Below are positions 48,946 to 57,487 of a stretch of DNA of 64,000 bases, piece by piece. The translations under genes and the position numbers were made by a program. The stretch covers positions 1,419,501 to 1,483,500 of the forward strand of contig NZ_CP016757.1 in assembly GCF_001701045.1 (NCBI RefSeq), read 5' to 3'. Positions within the stretch are counted from its first letter, which is position 1. Each line of letters opens with the position of its first letter. The notes below the pieces were generated by a model that saw only the letters and a list, made by a program, of their open reading frames with translations, had not been told where the DNA came from and did not search any database. This DNA comes from Cloacibacillus porcorum. GTDB taxonomy: Bacteria > Synergistota > Synergistia > Synergistales > Synergistaceae.

Positions 48946-49479
48946 TTAAAAGTTGACCGGCATGGGGAAGAACCATATCGACCATATATTGCCGATGAAG
49001 TGGAAAAGCGCCGGAGGGAAGAGGTTTTTGTAGCGGTATTTGAGCCATCCCATGATCAGCCCCGGGAAAAATGTGCAGAGGGATATCCAGTAGGGAGCGA
49101 CGATCAGGTGGATCGGAGCGAACACCAGATTGGTTATCACGATAGCCGCAAATGGGTGGAAATGCCGCTCCAAAACGGGCTGAAGCCAGCCGCGGAAAAA
49201 TGTCTCCTCTATTATCGCAGCGGTGAGTCCCGAAGCGCCCATGTTCAGCACGGTCCAGAGGCCGCGTTTACGCGGCAGCGCCTCCCAGGGCCAGTTCATC
49301 GCGACGACTGTGAGCGCCAGCAATATAAATGCAGACACGGCAAGTGTCTGCATAAAATCTTTCGCGCGGAACTCCCAGCGTAAGCCATACTCGTCGGGGT
49401 CCTCTTTTCTGTACCAGCACCATCCGTATGGCCAGTAGAGCAGGAATACTCCCGCGCAGAAGGATATGAACGTACTCAT
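48946..49479 (-). CDS. CPBP family intramembrane metalloprotease
   Basis: This 177-residue membrane protein has four to five helices. The family signature EExxxR is IEETFFRGWLQ near residue 91, followed by FAPIHLI and FHFIGNIWSIW, giving the Glu/His set proposed for catalysis. Members include CAAX prenyl proteases and bacteriocin self-immunity proteins. It lies 10 bases after the Fur-family gene and is probably co-transcribed. No clear ribosome site is seen, so translation may be coupled. Confidence 0.85.
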   Translation of the reverse strand: MSTFISFCAGVFLLYWPYGWCWYRKEDPDEYGLRWEFRAKDFMQTLAVSAFILLALTVVAMNWPWEALPRKRGLWTVLNMGASGLTAAIIEETFFRGWLQPVLERHFHPFAAIVITNLVFAPIHLIVAPYWISLCTFFPGLIMGWLKYRYKNLFPPALFHFIGNIWSIWFFPMPVNF

Positions 49480-49489
49480 GAATGAAAAA

Positions 49490-49915
49490 TTATATCTTCA
49501 GGCAATCGGTGCATAGTCCGTAGAAAAATATTTCCGTGCGTTCAATCTGCGCGATATTTTCACGTACCGATGAGGCCGACTTAAATATTTCGTCTTCGTC
49601 CACCGGAATGTCGAAGAGCTTACCACATTTGCGGCAGAGAAAGTGTCCGTGCGTCGTAGTTGTCGGGTCAAAATATACCCTCTTATCGTCGATGCTGAGT
49701 ATTTTTATGAGTCCGGCATCCGCGAGAAGCTGCGCGGTGCTGTAAAGCGTGGCGACGGACATCGTAGAATATTCGGCAGAGAGCTCACGGTAGAGAGTGT
49801 CGGCAGAGGGATGGTCGGTGCGGCCCTCCAACTGCTGTAAGATCGCGATACGCTGTGCCGTTATCTTGGCGCCTCTCTCCCTAAGAACTGCTATTCCATC
49901 GTCTACGGTCCACAT
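49490..49915 (-). CDS. Fur/PerR family transcriptional regulator
   Basis: The product has 141 residues, with a winged helix domain (ITAQRIAILQQLEG...VATLYSTAQLLADAGLI), then the metal-sensing and dimer domain with HGHFLCRKCGKLFDI and a second Cys pair CTDC near the C terminus. The structural Cys4 zinc site favours Fur, PerR or Zur; which metal or peroxide it senses cannot be decided. GGAGGA abuts an ATG at 49924 too closely, so the Met three codons on (49915) is the better start. A/T-rich ATTATTATAAAT-like sequences upstream (about 49965-49985) could be its operator. Confidence 0.9.
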   Translation of the reverse strand: MWTVDDGIAVLRERGAKITAQRIAILQQLEGRTDHPSADTLYRELSAEYSTMSVATLYSTAQLLADAGLIKILSIDDKRVYFDPTTTTHGHFLCRKCGKLFDIPVDEDEIFKSASSVRENIAQIERTEIFFYGLCTDCLKI

Positions 49916-50031
49916 TTTATCCATTCCTCCAAAAATTGTATTTTTAAATCATTTCAATTTCATTTCAATTATTATAAATCATAACTATTGATTTGTGTAC
50001 AGCAAATTGCTCTTGTATGAATATTTTCATC

Positions 50032-50059
50032 TTGACAGCTTTTATTTGCATGTTATACT
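50032..50059 (+). promoter_or_regulatory. promoter of the plus-strand cobalamin riboswitch transcript
   Basis: TTGACA at 50032-50037 and TATACT at 50054-50059 are separated by 16 bases, upstream of the riboswitch. Confidence 0.7.
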
Positions 50060-50094
50060 CCACGCGGATTGTGTATTTTGTACGATGTAAAACT

Positions 50095-50270
50095 AAATAA
50101 TTGATTTCGTGGTCTTAGGGAATCCGGTGAAAAGCCGGAACGGCCCATGCCACTGTAATCGGGACGAAACCGCATTTACGCCATTGCTCGGAGAGTACGT
50201 TGCTGGGTGAAAAGGCGCGGGAGTAGAGTGAACGAGAGTTGGGAGACCTGCCGCGAAGGTCAGCAATGGC
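50095..50270 (+). ncRNA. cobalamin riboswitch (plus strand), orphaned
   Basis: The core shows GGGAATCCGGTGAAAAGCCG, then the B12-box-like GCCACTGTAATCGGGACGAAACC, and ends with GGGAGACCTGCC. These are conserved parts of the cobalamin riboswitch in the right order. A terminator follows at 50309. Beyond it there is only an insertion-sequence end and an opposite-strand pseudogene, so no plus-strand gene remains under its control. Confidence 0.9.
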
Positions 50271-50308
50271 TTTAATGCGGCAGCGGCCGAAGGTGCGGTA
50301 TATCTGTG

Positions 50309-50345
50309 CGCGGGAGACGGTGTCATGTCTCCCGCGTATATTTGT
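50309..50345 (+). terminator. riboswitch expression-platform terminator
   Basis: CGCGGGAGAC and its exact complement form a 10-bp stem with an eight-base loop, followed by TATATTTGT. It lies about 40 bases after the aptamer. Confidence 0.75.
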
Positions 50346-50442
50346 AGGTTGATAATTTTGTTATACAGGGATCGTTATTAGCCCTAGTTGTATTGGATTT
50401 CTCACAGAAGGTCCCTATTTACAGAGTTTTCTTCACACGCCC
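50345..50442 (+). mobile_element. 98-bp right end of the IS256-family element (remnant)
   Basis: It matches 15777-15874 over 98 bp with about two to three differences and ends at the same inverted-repeat tip (CACACGCCC). The transposase and left end are absent. The minus-strand chelatase frame reads into it and stops (GRVKKTL), so this end marks the break point that truncated the gene. Confidence 0.88.
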
Positions 50443-51079
50443 CCGCTTTTCCCCCTCGATTCTAGATATATCAAAGGATATCTCTTCAAAGGGCCGCCGC
50501 TGCATGCGGTGGGGCAGTGCGAACTTAGCCGCCTCCATCACATCCGCGCGCGTAGCCTCTCTGCGTCCGTCACAGGCCGCAGCGGTCATTGCCGTCTTAA
50601 GCATGGTGATGTTGGCGCGATGGCCGTCCACCTCAAGCTCAATGCAGATATTGGCGATGCAGCGCAGTATTTCCCGCGAGTAGCGGCACTCGCGCAGGAT
50701 CGATCTCGCCCTGAGAATGCGTTCGCGTAGATCTCTCTGCCTCGGTTCATACTCCTTGAAAAAACCTTCCGGATCGTTTTCATATTTGAGACGGTTTTCC
50801 AACACCTTCATGCGCCTCTCCGTGTTGTGTTCGCCGGAGAGGGTCAATGGCGTCCGGCTTGTTTTTACTTACTGCCCGGAATTATTCCGGGATTCTGTCC
50901 TCGAAGTATACGTAGAGCTGGGCGAGTGCCCGTACGGCGGTGGACTTTGCCGTCCCTTTCTCGCCGCGTATAAGGACTCCGCCGAGAGACGGGTTGACTA
51001 CGTTGAGGATCAGAGCCTTTTTCATATCCTCCTGTCCGACGATGGCGGTAAAATAGTATTCGGCCTTTTGATTGTTCAC
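50419..51079 (-). pseudogene. decayed BchI/ChlI-type AAA+ chelatase subunit
   Basis: The N-terminal part (51079-50882, GTG start with GAGGGG) contains [17 protein letters not shown] and the Walker [13 protein letters not shown], then runs out of homology and hits a stop. The C-terminal part (50847-50419), in another frame, contains SGEHNTERRMKVLENRL, RLRERIL-type helices and LEVDGHRANITMLKTA, typical of magnesium or cobalt chelatase I subunits. About 150 residues including Walker B are missing between them. The last residues come from an IS256 end. A cobalamin riboswitch precedes it, so the intact gene was probably part of a B12-repressed tetrapyrrole or cobalt system. Confidence 0.85.
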
Positions 51080-51098
51080 AGATACCCCTCTTTCAGAT

Positions 51099-51129
51099 AA
51101 AACAAAGGGGCCTCCAAGATGGAGGCCCC
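51099..51129 (-). terminator. riboswitch-linked terminator before the chelatase pseudogene
   Basis: On the minus strand GGGGCCTCC and its complement form a 9-bp stem with a five-base loop, followed by TTTGTTTT. It sits between the riboswitch and the GTG start, as an expression platform would. Confidence 0.8.
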
Positions 51130-51215
51130 GGATTTCACAACCTACAGGGTGCGTACGCGCCGGTAACGGCGGTATTTTTCGCACGAACCACGATCCCTCC
51201 ACAAAATCGCGCTGT

Positions 51216-51370
51216 GAAACAGACGATCGGTCTCCTGACTTAAAGCTTCAGTCCTACTTCGCCGCCTTCCCGGTGTCCCGGTGGCCGATGGCGTTTCGTA
51301 GCTTTTACAGTAGTGTGAGCTGCTCCGGATTCTCACCGGATTCCCTTACTGGGCGCTTACCGTCTGTTTT
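51216..51370 (-). ncRNA. cobalamin riboswitch (minus strand)
   Basis: Read on the minus strand, GGGAATCCGGTGAGAATCCG is followed by an ACTGTAAAAGC segment, GCCATCGGCCACCGGGA, a GGGAAGGCGGCGAAGTAGGA stretch and GTCAGGAGACCGATCG. AAACAGACGG at the start pairs with CGTCTGTTT at the end as P1. This is a complete-looking cobalamin aptamer upstream of the chelatase pseudogene. Confidence 0.92.
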
Positions 51371-51542
51371 ATATCACTAACTATTTATTCTTACAGCAAG
51401 AACCGCCTTTTGTCAACAAAACCCGCGTCAGCCGAGTTCGCGTATTTTTTTGTTTTTTAATATTTCCCCGCGAATTACTATACTCTGGTGAAGAAGATTA
51501 TCTGATGACTGAGATTTGACGTTGAGATATAAAGCATGGAAG

Positions 51543-51573
51543 GCCAGCCTCTTAAAAATCGTACGAGGCTGGC
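51543..51573 (-). terminator. terminator after the propeller-like surface-protein gene
   Basis: GCCAGCCTC and its exact complement form a 9-bp stem around a 13-base A/T-rich loop, about 65 bases after the stop at 51638. Confidence 0.6.
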
Positions 51574-51637
51574 GTCAATTAATTACCTATGCTAAATTCA
51601 GCGATGAGCGTTGCTGTGCTCATTATCACTTATTTGT

Positions 51638-52951
51638 TCAGACGCGCCTTCTCAAGAAGAGCGGCATCAGTGCCAGAAGAGCTATCGCTCCCCAGTCGCC
51701 GTTACATCCGCCGCCACCGCCGCCGTCTCCCAACGGAGTGTCCGGTTCGACCGGCGTAATGGTTCCCGTCGGGCTTACCGCTGTATAAGCGGAGATATTG
51801 CCGCTGAGGGCGTTGCTTCCGAACTCGGTCCAGTTTGCACCGTCGTAGCGCCAGAGGCTGTAGCCGACGCCTGCCCAAAGATAATTTGTACTCTCGTCAT
51901 ATGCCAGTCCCAGGCGATAGCCGTAATCACCTGTGAAATCCCTCAGCAGCTTACCGATATCGCCTTTACTCAGCTTTTCCAGCGTCGTCTCATAGATGCG
52001 GATGCTGTATCCGGCGGTGTAGTCCTCGCCCGAAGTCCATTTGGCGGCCTGTATATATACCTTGTCTCCGACGAAGACCACGGCGTCAAACATATGCTTA
52101 AAGGTTGGGTCGACAACGTTCATCTCTCCCGCGGTTATGAGGCTGGTGACCTCCATAGTATTGAGGTCAGCCATCTCTATGCATGATTCGGGATTCCATT
52201 CGTCTCCAAACTTCTGTACACCGCCCAGCGTGGCGACGTACAACCTGCCCTCTTTCTGGGAATACGCGCCCGGTGTGAAGCCGTCGAGATTTTTGCCCTT
52301 CATCTCAACACGCGCCAGTTCGTTGAGCTCGGAGTCAAGCTTTACAAGCTGATTGAGCCGGTATGATCCCGATGTCGTGTTCCAGGGGTCGTTGCTGCCG
52401 GTAAAGATCGCGTACAAATTCCCGTTATAGGCGTTTAAGGCTTCCCCGTGTCCGTTATACTTCGAATCATTATGGTAATATTCGTATTTTTTATCCTGTT
52501 TATAGACGTCATTGGCTGTACTTACGCGGCTGACGATAGGGATATCGTAGGCTGTGGCGTAGAGGCTGCCTCCCATCTCCACCATCATTCTGGTATTATG
52601 GAGAGTGGTGGTAGCCTCGCGCAGCGGGGCTTTCCATGACGACTGCTGTGTCCACTGAGATTGTTCCCCGGGATTGTAAATGGAGATAACGTCGGTACCG
52701 TTTCCCGTGTAGAGCGTTATCGCGATCCTGAAATTACCGTCGGCGTTTTTAAAAGGGTATATCCCCTGTCCCGAGTTACCCCCCATGTTGCTGACGAGCG
52801 GTGAAACGGGATCTCCGGCGCCCTGGATGATTCCCAGCGCCGTATTGGAGTATCCATTGTCCTGCCTGGTAAAGAGCAGATCCGCCTGTGCCGGCAGCGA
52901 TGCGGCCAACAGGCTGAGGGCGAGCATCAGCATGATAAATTTTCTGCGCAT
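51638..52951 (-). CDS. propeller-like Synergist-CTERM surface protein
   Basis: The product has 437 residues. A signal peptide (FIMLMLALSLLAASLPAQA) starts the protein, and GGGGGCNGDWG plus a hydrophobic helix and RRR end it, the Synergist-CTERM signal. Between them several strands recur with the pattern G-x-LY/VY (NGNLYAIF, EGRLYVATL, GDKVYIQAA, TNYLWAGV), suggesting a beta-propeller, which is an inference. The ATG at 52951 has GAGGAGG nine bases before it. It lies 45 bases after the TonB receptor gene and is probably co-transcribed, so it may help bind the receptor's ligand at the cell surface. Confidence 0.75.
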   Translation of the reverse strand: MRRKFIMLMLALSLLAASLPAQADLLFTRQDNGYSNTALGIIQGAGDPVSPLVSNMGGNSGQGIYPFKNADGNFRIAITLYTGNGTDVISIYNPGEQSQWTQQSSWKAPLREATTTLHNTRMMVEMGGSLYATAYDIPIVSRVSTANDVYKQDKKYEYYHNDSKYNGHGEALNAYNGNLYAIFTGSNDPWNTTSGSYRLNQLVKLDSELNELARVEMKGKNLDGFTPGAYSQKEGRLYVATLGGVQKFGDEWNPESCIEMADLNTMEVTSLITAGEMNVVDPTFKHMFDAVVFVGDKVYIQAAKWTSGEDYTAGYSIRIYETTLEKLSKGDIGKLLRDFTGDYGYRLGLAYDESTNYLWAGVGYSLWRYDGANWTEFGSNALSGNISAYTAVSPTGTITPVEPDTPLGDGGGGGGCNGDWGAIALLALMPLFLRRRV

Positions 52952-52996
52952 GTGTATTTCCTCCTCTTCTTTCTTTATATAATGCAATTTGTCGTT

Positions 52997-54967
52997 CTAG
53001 AAGGTCCAGATCAGAGAGGCGTAAAAGGCCCTTCCCTGTATCGGATACCACAGAGTCCTCTCCGGCCCGTTGCCGGTGGCGAAGAGCATTACGTCGGGTC
53101 CGGCGTTGAAAACGTCGTCCACGCCGAAGACCAGCTTGAGGTCGTCGCGTAACTGCCAGCGCATGCCGAGCCCGAAGGTCGTCAGATTATCCCAGCCGAC
53201 CTCGCCCTGCATGTCGTAATAATTCTTCCCGATGTGGTGCAGCTCCGCGAAGATAGTACCCCTGTCGTCCTTCAATATCTTCCGGCTCACCCGCAGCAGC
53301 CCCTCCCACTCGGGACGGTTCGGCAGCGGGTCGTCATACATATATCCCGAAGTCTTATTCTTGGGATCCATCCATGTAGCGGAGATATAGAGGTCCCACT
53401 TGTCACGTTTCACCGTCGCTTCAAGTTCAACTCCCGATATCTCCGCGTTTCCGATATTCACATATTGTGCGTATCTTGGATTGACCATCAGATAATCTAT
53501 GAGGTTGTTCGATTTGCGGTAAAAATAGGTGAGCTCCGCTTTGACGCTGGCCTTGGAGAGCTCTCCCTCCCAGGCAATCCCCACGTCGTACTGCGTGCCG
53601 TCTTCCCACTTCAGCCCCTCGTTGGGGATGATGAAAGCGCCGTCGCCGTAAAGCTCGTAAAGATTGGGGGCGCGGTTATAGGTGCCGCCCGTGACCTTTG
53701 CCGTCCAGCCTTGGCCAAATTTCTTGGTCAGCGCCGCCCCCCAGGAAAACTCCGTGACCCCTTCGGCGGTGTTCCAGCGTATGATAGGCGTGAGCCAGAG
53801 ATCCCCGGTCCGGTTGAGGCTGATCGTGTCCTGTATCTGCCCGTTCCATGAATTGCGCGTATGACGCTCCCGTCCGCCGAAATTCTTCACGATATCTCCC
53901 GTCGTATGGAGCTCCTCGTTATAATAATTCCAGAGAAATTCGACGAGATGATTCTCCCCGAGTGGCAGCGAGCCGTCGACGGCGGCGCCGAAGCGCTTTG
54001 TCTCATACCGGTTATGCTGCTCGCCCCAGCCGCCGATCGTGTCTGAGGGATCGTCATAATCCTTAGTCTGATGCAAATACTCGAGCCTCAGGCCATAATC
54101 GAGATCGCCCATCCTGCCGCGTCGCGTCACGACCGTATTCCACTGGTCCGTCACCTGCGTCGCCCCGCGCACGCTGTCCGGCTTGTCCGCCCCTGGGGCA
54201 GAATAGGGCAGCTCGCGGTCGTTGCGCTTCCAGCCGCCCTCCACCTGCCACCTCTCACTGTTCCACTTGAGCAGGACGTTTGAATTCTTATAGCCGTTAT
54301 TCTGCCTCTCCGCCTTATAATCGTCGTCTGGAGTATAGGGAGTATTATTATCATTCCAATACTCGAAATCGCCGTCCGTGCGGTCGAAATTGACGGAGGC
54401 CATCAGCGCGCCCTCTCCCAGCGGCGTATTATAAGAGAGCCCGCCCGTGAGGCGTCCGAAAGAGCCGAGGCCGGCGGTCACCGAGCCGCCGGCCCTCTCG
54501 GGTTTTTGGGTGATAATATTGATGACGCCGCCCATAGAGGCGCCGCCGAAGCGCGCGGGGATATAACCGCGGTAGACCTCGATCCTCTCGACATTCTCCA
54601 CGGGAATAGTGGAAAGATCGACGGCGGCCTCGCTGCCGAGATTCATCAGCACGCCGTCGACATAGACGGAGACCTGTGAAGAGCTGCTGCCGCGCACGGA
54701 GGCGGTAGTATAGGCGCCGCGCCCCTTCGTTTCGATAATATGCAGCCCCGGCACCTGCTTGAGCAGTTCTGGGAGAGTCTTCTGCTCTCCCTTCATCTCC
54801 TGCGGTTTGATGACGGTGACGCTGCCGGGTGAAAGGAGCAGCTTATCCTCCACTTCGGCGTCGGTGGTGATCTTCTCCTCCGGCAGCCCTACGGTGTCAT
54901 CCGCCGCGGCCGCCACTCCCGCGCCAAGGCACAGACACAGCGCTGCGATAAAAAGGTATTTTTTCAT
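52997..54967 (-). CDS. TonB-dependent outer-membrane receptor
   Basis: The product has 656 residues. A signal peptide is followed by a plug domain (LPELLKQVPGLHI, GSSSSQVSVYVDGVLMN, VERIEVYRGYIPARFGGASMGGVINIIT) and a 22-strand-type barrel ending in the outer-membrane Phe (SLIWTF). It imports a scarce ligand with TonB energy. Similar length and plug are found in BtuB-like cobalamin, catecholate siderophore and heme receptors; the nearby cobalamin riboswitches hint at B12 but none directly precedes this gene. TonB, ExbB and ExbD are not in the window. Confidence 0.93.
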   Translation of the reverse strand: MKKYLFIAALCLCLGAGVAAAADDTVGLPEEKITTDAEVEDKLLLSPGSVTVIKPQEMKGEQKTLPELLKQVPGLHIIETKGRGAYTTASVRGSSSSQVSVYVDGVLMNLGSEAAVDLSTIPVENVERIEVYRGYIPARFGGASMGGVINIITQKPERAGGSVTAGLGSFGRLTGGLSYNTPLGEGALMASVNFDRTDGDFEYWNDNNTPYTPDDDYKAERQNNGYKNSNVLLKWNSERWQVEGGWKRNDRELPYSAPGADKPDSVRGATQVTDQWNTVVTRRGRMGDLDYGLRLEYLHQTKDYDDPSDTIGGWGEQHNRYETKRFGAAVDGSLPLGENHLVEFLWNYYNEELHTTGDIVKNFGGRERHTRNSWNGQIQDTISLNRTGDLWLTPIIRWNTAEGVTEFSWGAALTKKFGQGWTAKVTGGTYNRAPNLYELYGDGAFIIPNEGLKWEDGTQYDVGIAWEGELSKASVKAELTYFYRKSNNLIDYLMVNPRYAQYVNIGNAEISGVELEATVKRDKWDLYISATWMDPKNKTSGYMYDDPLPNRPEWEGLLRVSRKILKDDRGTIFAELHHIGKNYYDMQGEVGWDNLTTFGLGMRWQLRDDLKLVFGVDDVFNAGPDVMLFATGNGPERTLWYPIQGRAFYASLIWTF

Positions 54968-54994
54968 CTCTTCAGCCTTTCAGTCATAAGGCCG

Positions 54995-55020
54995 CCTCCG
55001 GCTCAAAAACAAGCCGGAGG
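54995..55020 (-). terminator. hairpin after the last GLUG gene
   Basis: CCTCCGGCT and its exact complement form a 9-bp stem with an eight-base A-rich loop, about 20 bases past the stop at 55040. It separates the GLUG block from the TonB receptor gene, whose promoter must be close by or which depends on read-through. Confidence 0.6.
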
Positions 55021-55039
55021 GGCTATGATTTGCTCCAAA

Positions 55040-57487
55040 TTATTTTAGGGATTTTTTCTTTAAGGTACGCGAAACAACTGGAATTGCCGCCAGCAGGATA
55101 ATTCCCGCGTATCCGGCGCCGTTACAGCCGCCGCCGGATGAGCCGCCAGTAGGGGCAGGAGAGCCTTCCGCAAGCTTGACGACGGCAATGGGATCGATGA
55201 TGCTGCGGTCCGCCGGATCCATATCGAAATTGCTGTTGTCCTGGATATAGAGCACCAGTTTGTATGGCTGCGCCGGGTCTATCTTATCCGTCGGCGCCAT
55301 CATCTTATCGTCCATAGTCTGCAGCGTGAAGCGCTTGTTGCCAAAGGCATCCTGATCCTCTGCGTAGGCAAAGAATTCGCCGGTACCATCGGGGCGTGTC
55401 TTGACGAGCGCGACCTTCTGCGGGGTGTCGGCCATGAGACGGTCTCCGCTGATAATTATGCCGGCGGCCGCGATCTTGCCCGCAGCGCTTACCTCAACAG
55501 AGAATAACGGCAGAGGAATTATCGCCGACACTTTAAGATTGTCTCTATCCTCCGCGTCTTTAACCGCCGCGCTCACCTTTTCGCTATTAAGATAAAGGAT
55601 TCCGTTTGAACCGACCCTGAAGGCAGAGACGTCGATACCGACTGCGGCGGCGATATCTTCTATGACCGCGCTCGTTGCTCCTATGGGTTTCACTGGGTCG
55701 ACATAATTGGGAACCGCATTGCCGGTTGGAATAAATCCAGATATCTCAACATCTGTCGCAGGAGCTCCGACTACCGTTATTGAGTCTGAAAATTTACCGT
55801 CAGCGGTCGTTGCCGTAAAGGTGTAGGCGTAATCCTTTTTATGCCCGGAGCGGAGGAGTATCGAAAGATTACCGTTTCCGGCATTTTTCATGATGACATC
55901 TTCCGACGATGCAGCTCCGCTGACAGCGGAGAGCGTCCAGACGACATCGCCGGCATCGGCGTCCGAAGGTCTTACAGAGGCTCCCAGAACCCGGGTCTCG
56001 CCCTCTTTCCACGCAGTGTTTGAACCGTAGGCCGTAATTCCCTCCACGGGAATCGCACTTGACGCGATTTTAAGAACGCCTTGAACAGAGGCCGCTGTCT
56101 CAAAGTTGGAGATATAGGGATCGGACGAGCCCGTGTGGCCCAGCAGACCTGAAACGTCGGCGGATATGGAGGCAAAGATATTCTTCGTCTCAGCGTGATC
56201 CTTTGCCTTCACGGTGAGCGTCGGCGTACCTTCTCCCTTTACAACCTCAAGCTTTGACGTATCAACGCTCCACGTATATTTGAGAGACGAGGCGTCGGCC
56301 GTAAGCGGGTATGCGGTGATATGGATATCGCGCGTTTCGCCGCTTTTGATGGTTTTAAGGTCATTGGTATCCATAATGACTGCCGTCACCGGAAGCTTGG
56401 CTGGGTCGGTGATGCGTCCTGTTATTCCGCTGCCGCCCCACGCGTATTCAGGCTGTTCCCTGTTTTGATAGAGCCAGTAGCAATTCTGGTAACCAAAACC
56501 AAAATTGCCAACTACGCCTCCGACATTTCCGGGAGAGGCAGAAACCTTTTGGGCGGCAGAGACGTTATCAGCGGTTATGATACTATTAAAACCACCGAAG
56601 ATGCCGCCCGCGTCCATCCCGGCGACTATTGAGGGGCTAAGCGCTACGTTATTCCGCACTTTTCCTTTGTACCAATGAGAGAATCCCACAATGCCGCCCG
56701 CGTACGAGAAAGATGCCGGCGTGGAAAAGACGCTTCCCAAAACTACGTTGTTACGGATAATGGCATAAGGGTTTTCGCTCGTCATATCATCGCCTTGCGG
56801 TCCGCCGTTGAGTCCCGCGATGCCGCCCGCGTAGCCCCTCTTGGAGCTCGTGGCCCGCACTTCGACGTCGGTGACGCAGTTCTCGATGAGTCCGTCCGCC
56901 CAGCCGGCAATGCCGCCCACGCCTTCGCACTCGGAGGCATTGACCTTTCCTTTCACGACAAGGTTTCTTATCTTACCGTCGATGGAAATATAGCCGAAAA
57001 GGCCTGCCGCCTCTGTCTGTTTTGAGTTATACAGCGGAACGTTTTCGCATGTTTCTATCTTCAGTCCGGAGATCGTATGGCCGCCGCCGTTGAAGCTGCC
57101 GTCGAAGCCCTCGTATTCTCTGGTCTGTGTCCATCCTGATGTTGTTGTATAGCTCAGATACCACCCTATAGGCGCCCATTCCCTGTCTTCAAGGTTTATG
57201 TCGCGTGTCAGGAGAATGTGTTTGTCCTTAAGGCTCACCTTTGTGACCCCCCATTGGCCGGAGGGAACATTGACCATCTTCGCTAGGCCAGCCAGCTCTT
57301 CGGGAGTGGAGATCAGAAATGGATTATCCACGCTCCCGCGCTCATTCTTATAATCGTCATACCATGAAGTATCGGGCGTCCACGAATCCGACGCGGCCAT
57401 CACCGAACCTGCGGACAGAATAATGATGAGCAGGGCCACCGCCGCGAGCGCGAAATGACGGCTGATTTTTTTAAGGGTATTATTCAT
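55040..57487 (-). CDS. GLUG-repeat Synergist-CTERM protein, type A, copy 2
   Basis: The product has 815 residues. After a signal peptide comes DSWTPDTSWYDDY and FLISTPEELAGLAKM, then GLUG-type repeats at about 130-330 (VGGIAGWADGLIENC, AGGIAGLNGG, AGGIVGFSHW, AGGIFGGFNS). A long region with Ig-like traits follows (VPVEGITAYG...VVWTLSA), then a conserved 100-residue block and GCNGAG plus a hydrophobic helix and KKK (Synergist-CTERM). Surface adhesion or matrix binding is inferred from the domain type. The ATG overlaps the end of the preceding type B gene by eight bases, with GGAGGC as ribosome site. The 3' part is about 97% identical in DNA to that of copy 1. Confidence 0.88.
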   Translation of the reverse strand: MNNTLKKISRHFALAAVALLIIILSAGSVMAASDSWTPDTSWYDDYKNERGSVDNPFLISTPEELAGLAKMVNVPSGQWGVTKVSLKDKHILLTRDINLEDREWAPIGWYLSYTTTSGWTQTREYEGFDGSFNGGGHTISGLKIETCENVPLYNSKQTEAAGLFGYISIDGKIRNLVVKGKVNASECEGVGGIAGWADGLIENCVTDVEVRATSSKRGYAGGIAGLNGGPQGDDMTSENPYAIIRNNVVLGSVFSTPASFSYAGGIVGFSHWYKGKVRNNVALSPSIVAGMDAGGIFGGFNSIITADNVSAAQKVSASPGNVGGVVGNFGFGYQNCYWLYQNREQPEYAWGGSGITGRITDPAKLPVTAVIMDTNDLKTIKSGETRDIHITAYPLTADASSLKYTWSVDTSKLEVVKGEGTPTLTVKAKDHAETKNIFASISADVSGLLGHTGSSDPYISNFETAASVQGVLKIASSAIPVEGITAYGSNTAWKEGETRVLGASVRPSDADAGDVVWTLSAVSGAASSEDVIMKNAGNGNLSILLRSGHKKDYAYTFTATTADGKFSDSITVVGAPATDVEISGFIPTGNAVPNYVDPVKPIGATSAVIEDIAAAVGIDVSAFRVGSNGILYLNSEKVSAAVKDAEDRDNLKVSAIIPLPLFSVEVSAAGKIAAAGIIISGDRLMADTPQKVALVKTRPDGTGEFFAYAEDQDAFGNKRFTLQTMDDKMMAPTDKIDPAQPYKLVLYIQDNSNFDMDPADRSIIDPIAVVKLAEGSPAPTGGSSGGGCNGAGYAGIILLAAIPVVSRTLKKKSLK
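55174..55405 (-). repeat. 232-bp near-identical patch shared by the two type A genes, copy 2
   Basis: It aligns without gaps to 59693-59924 with about eight differences. The flanking parts of the two genes are far more diverged. It encodes the block before the sorting signal (KTRPDGTGEFFAYAEDQDAF and onward). Confidence 0.88.
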
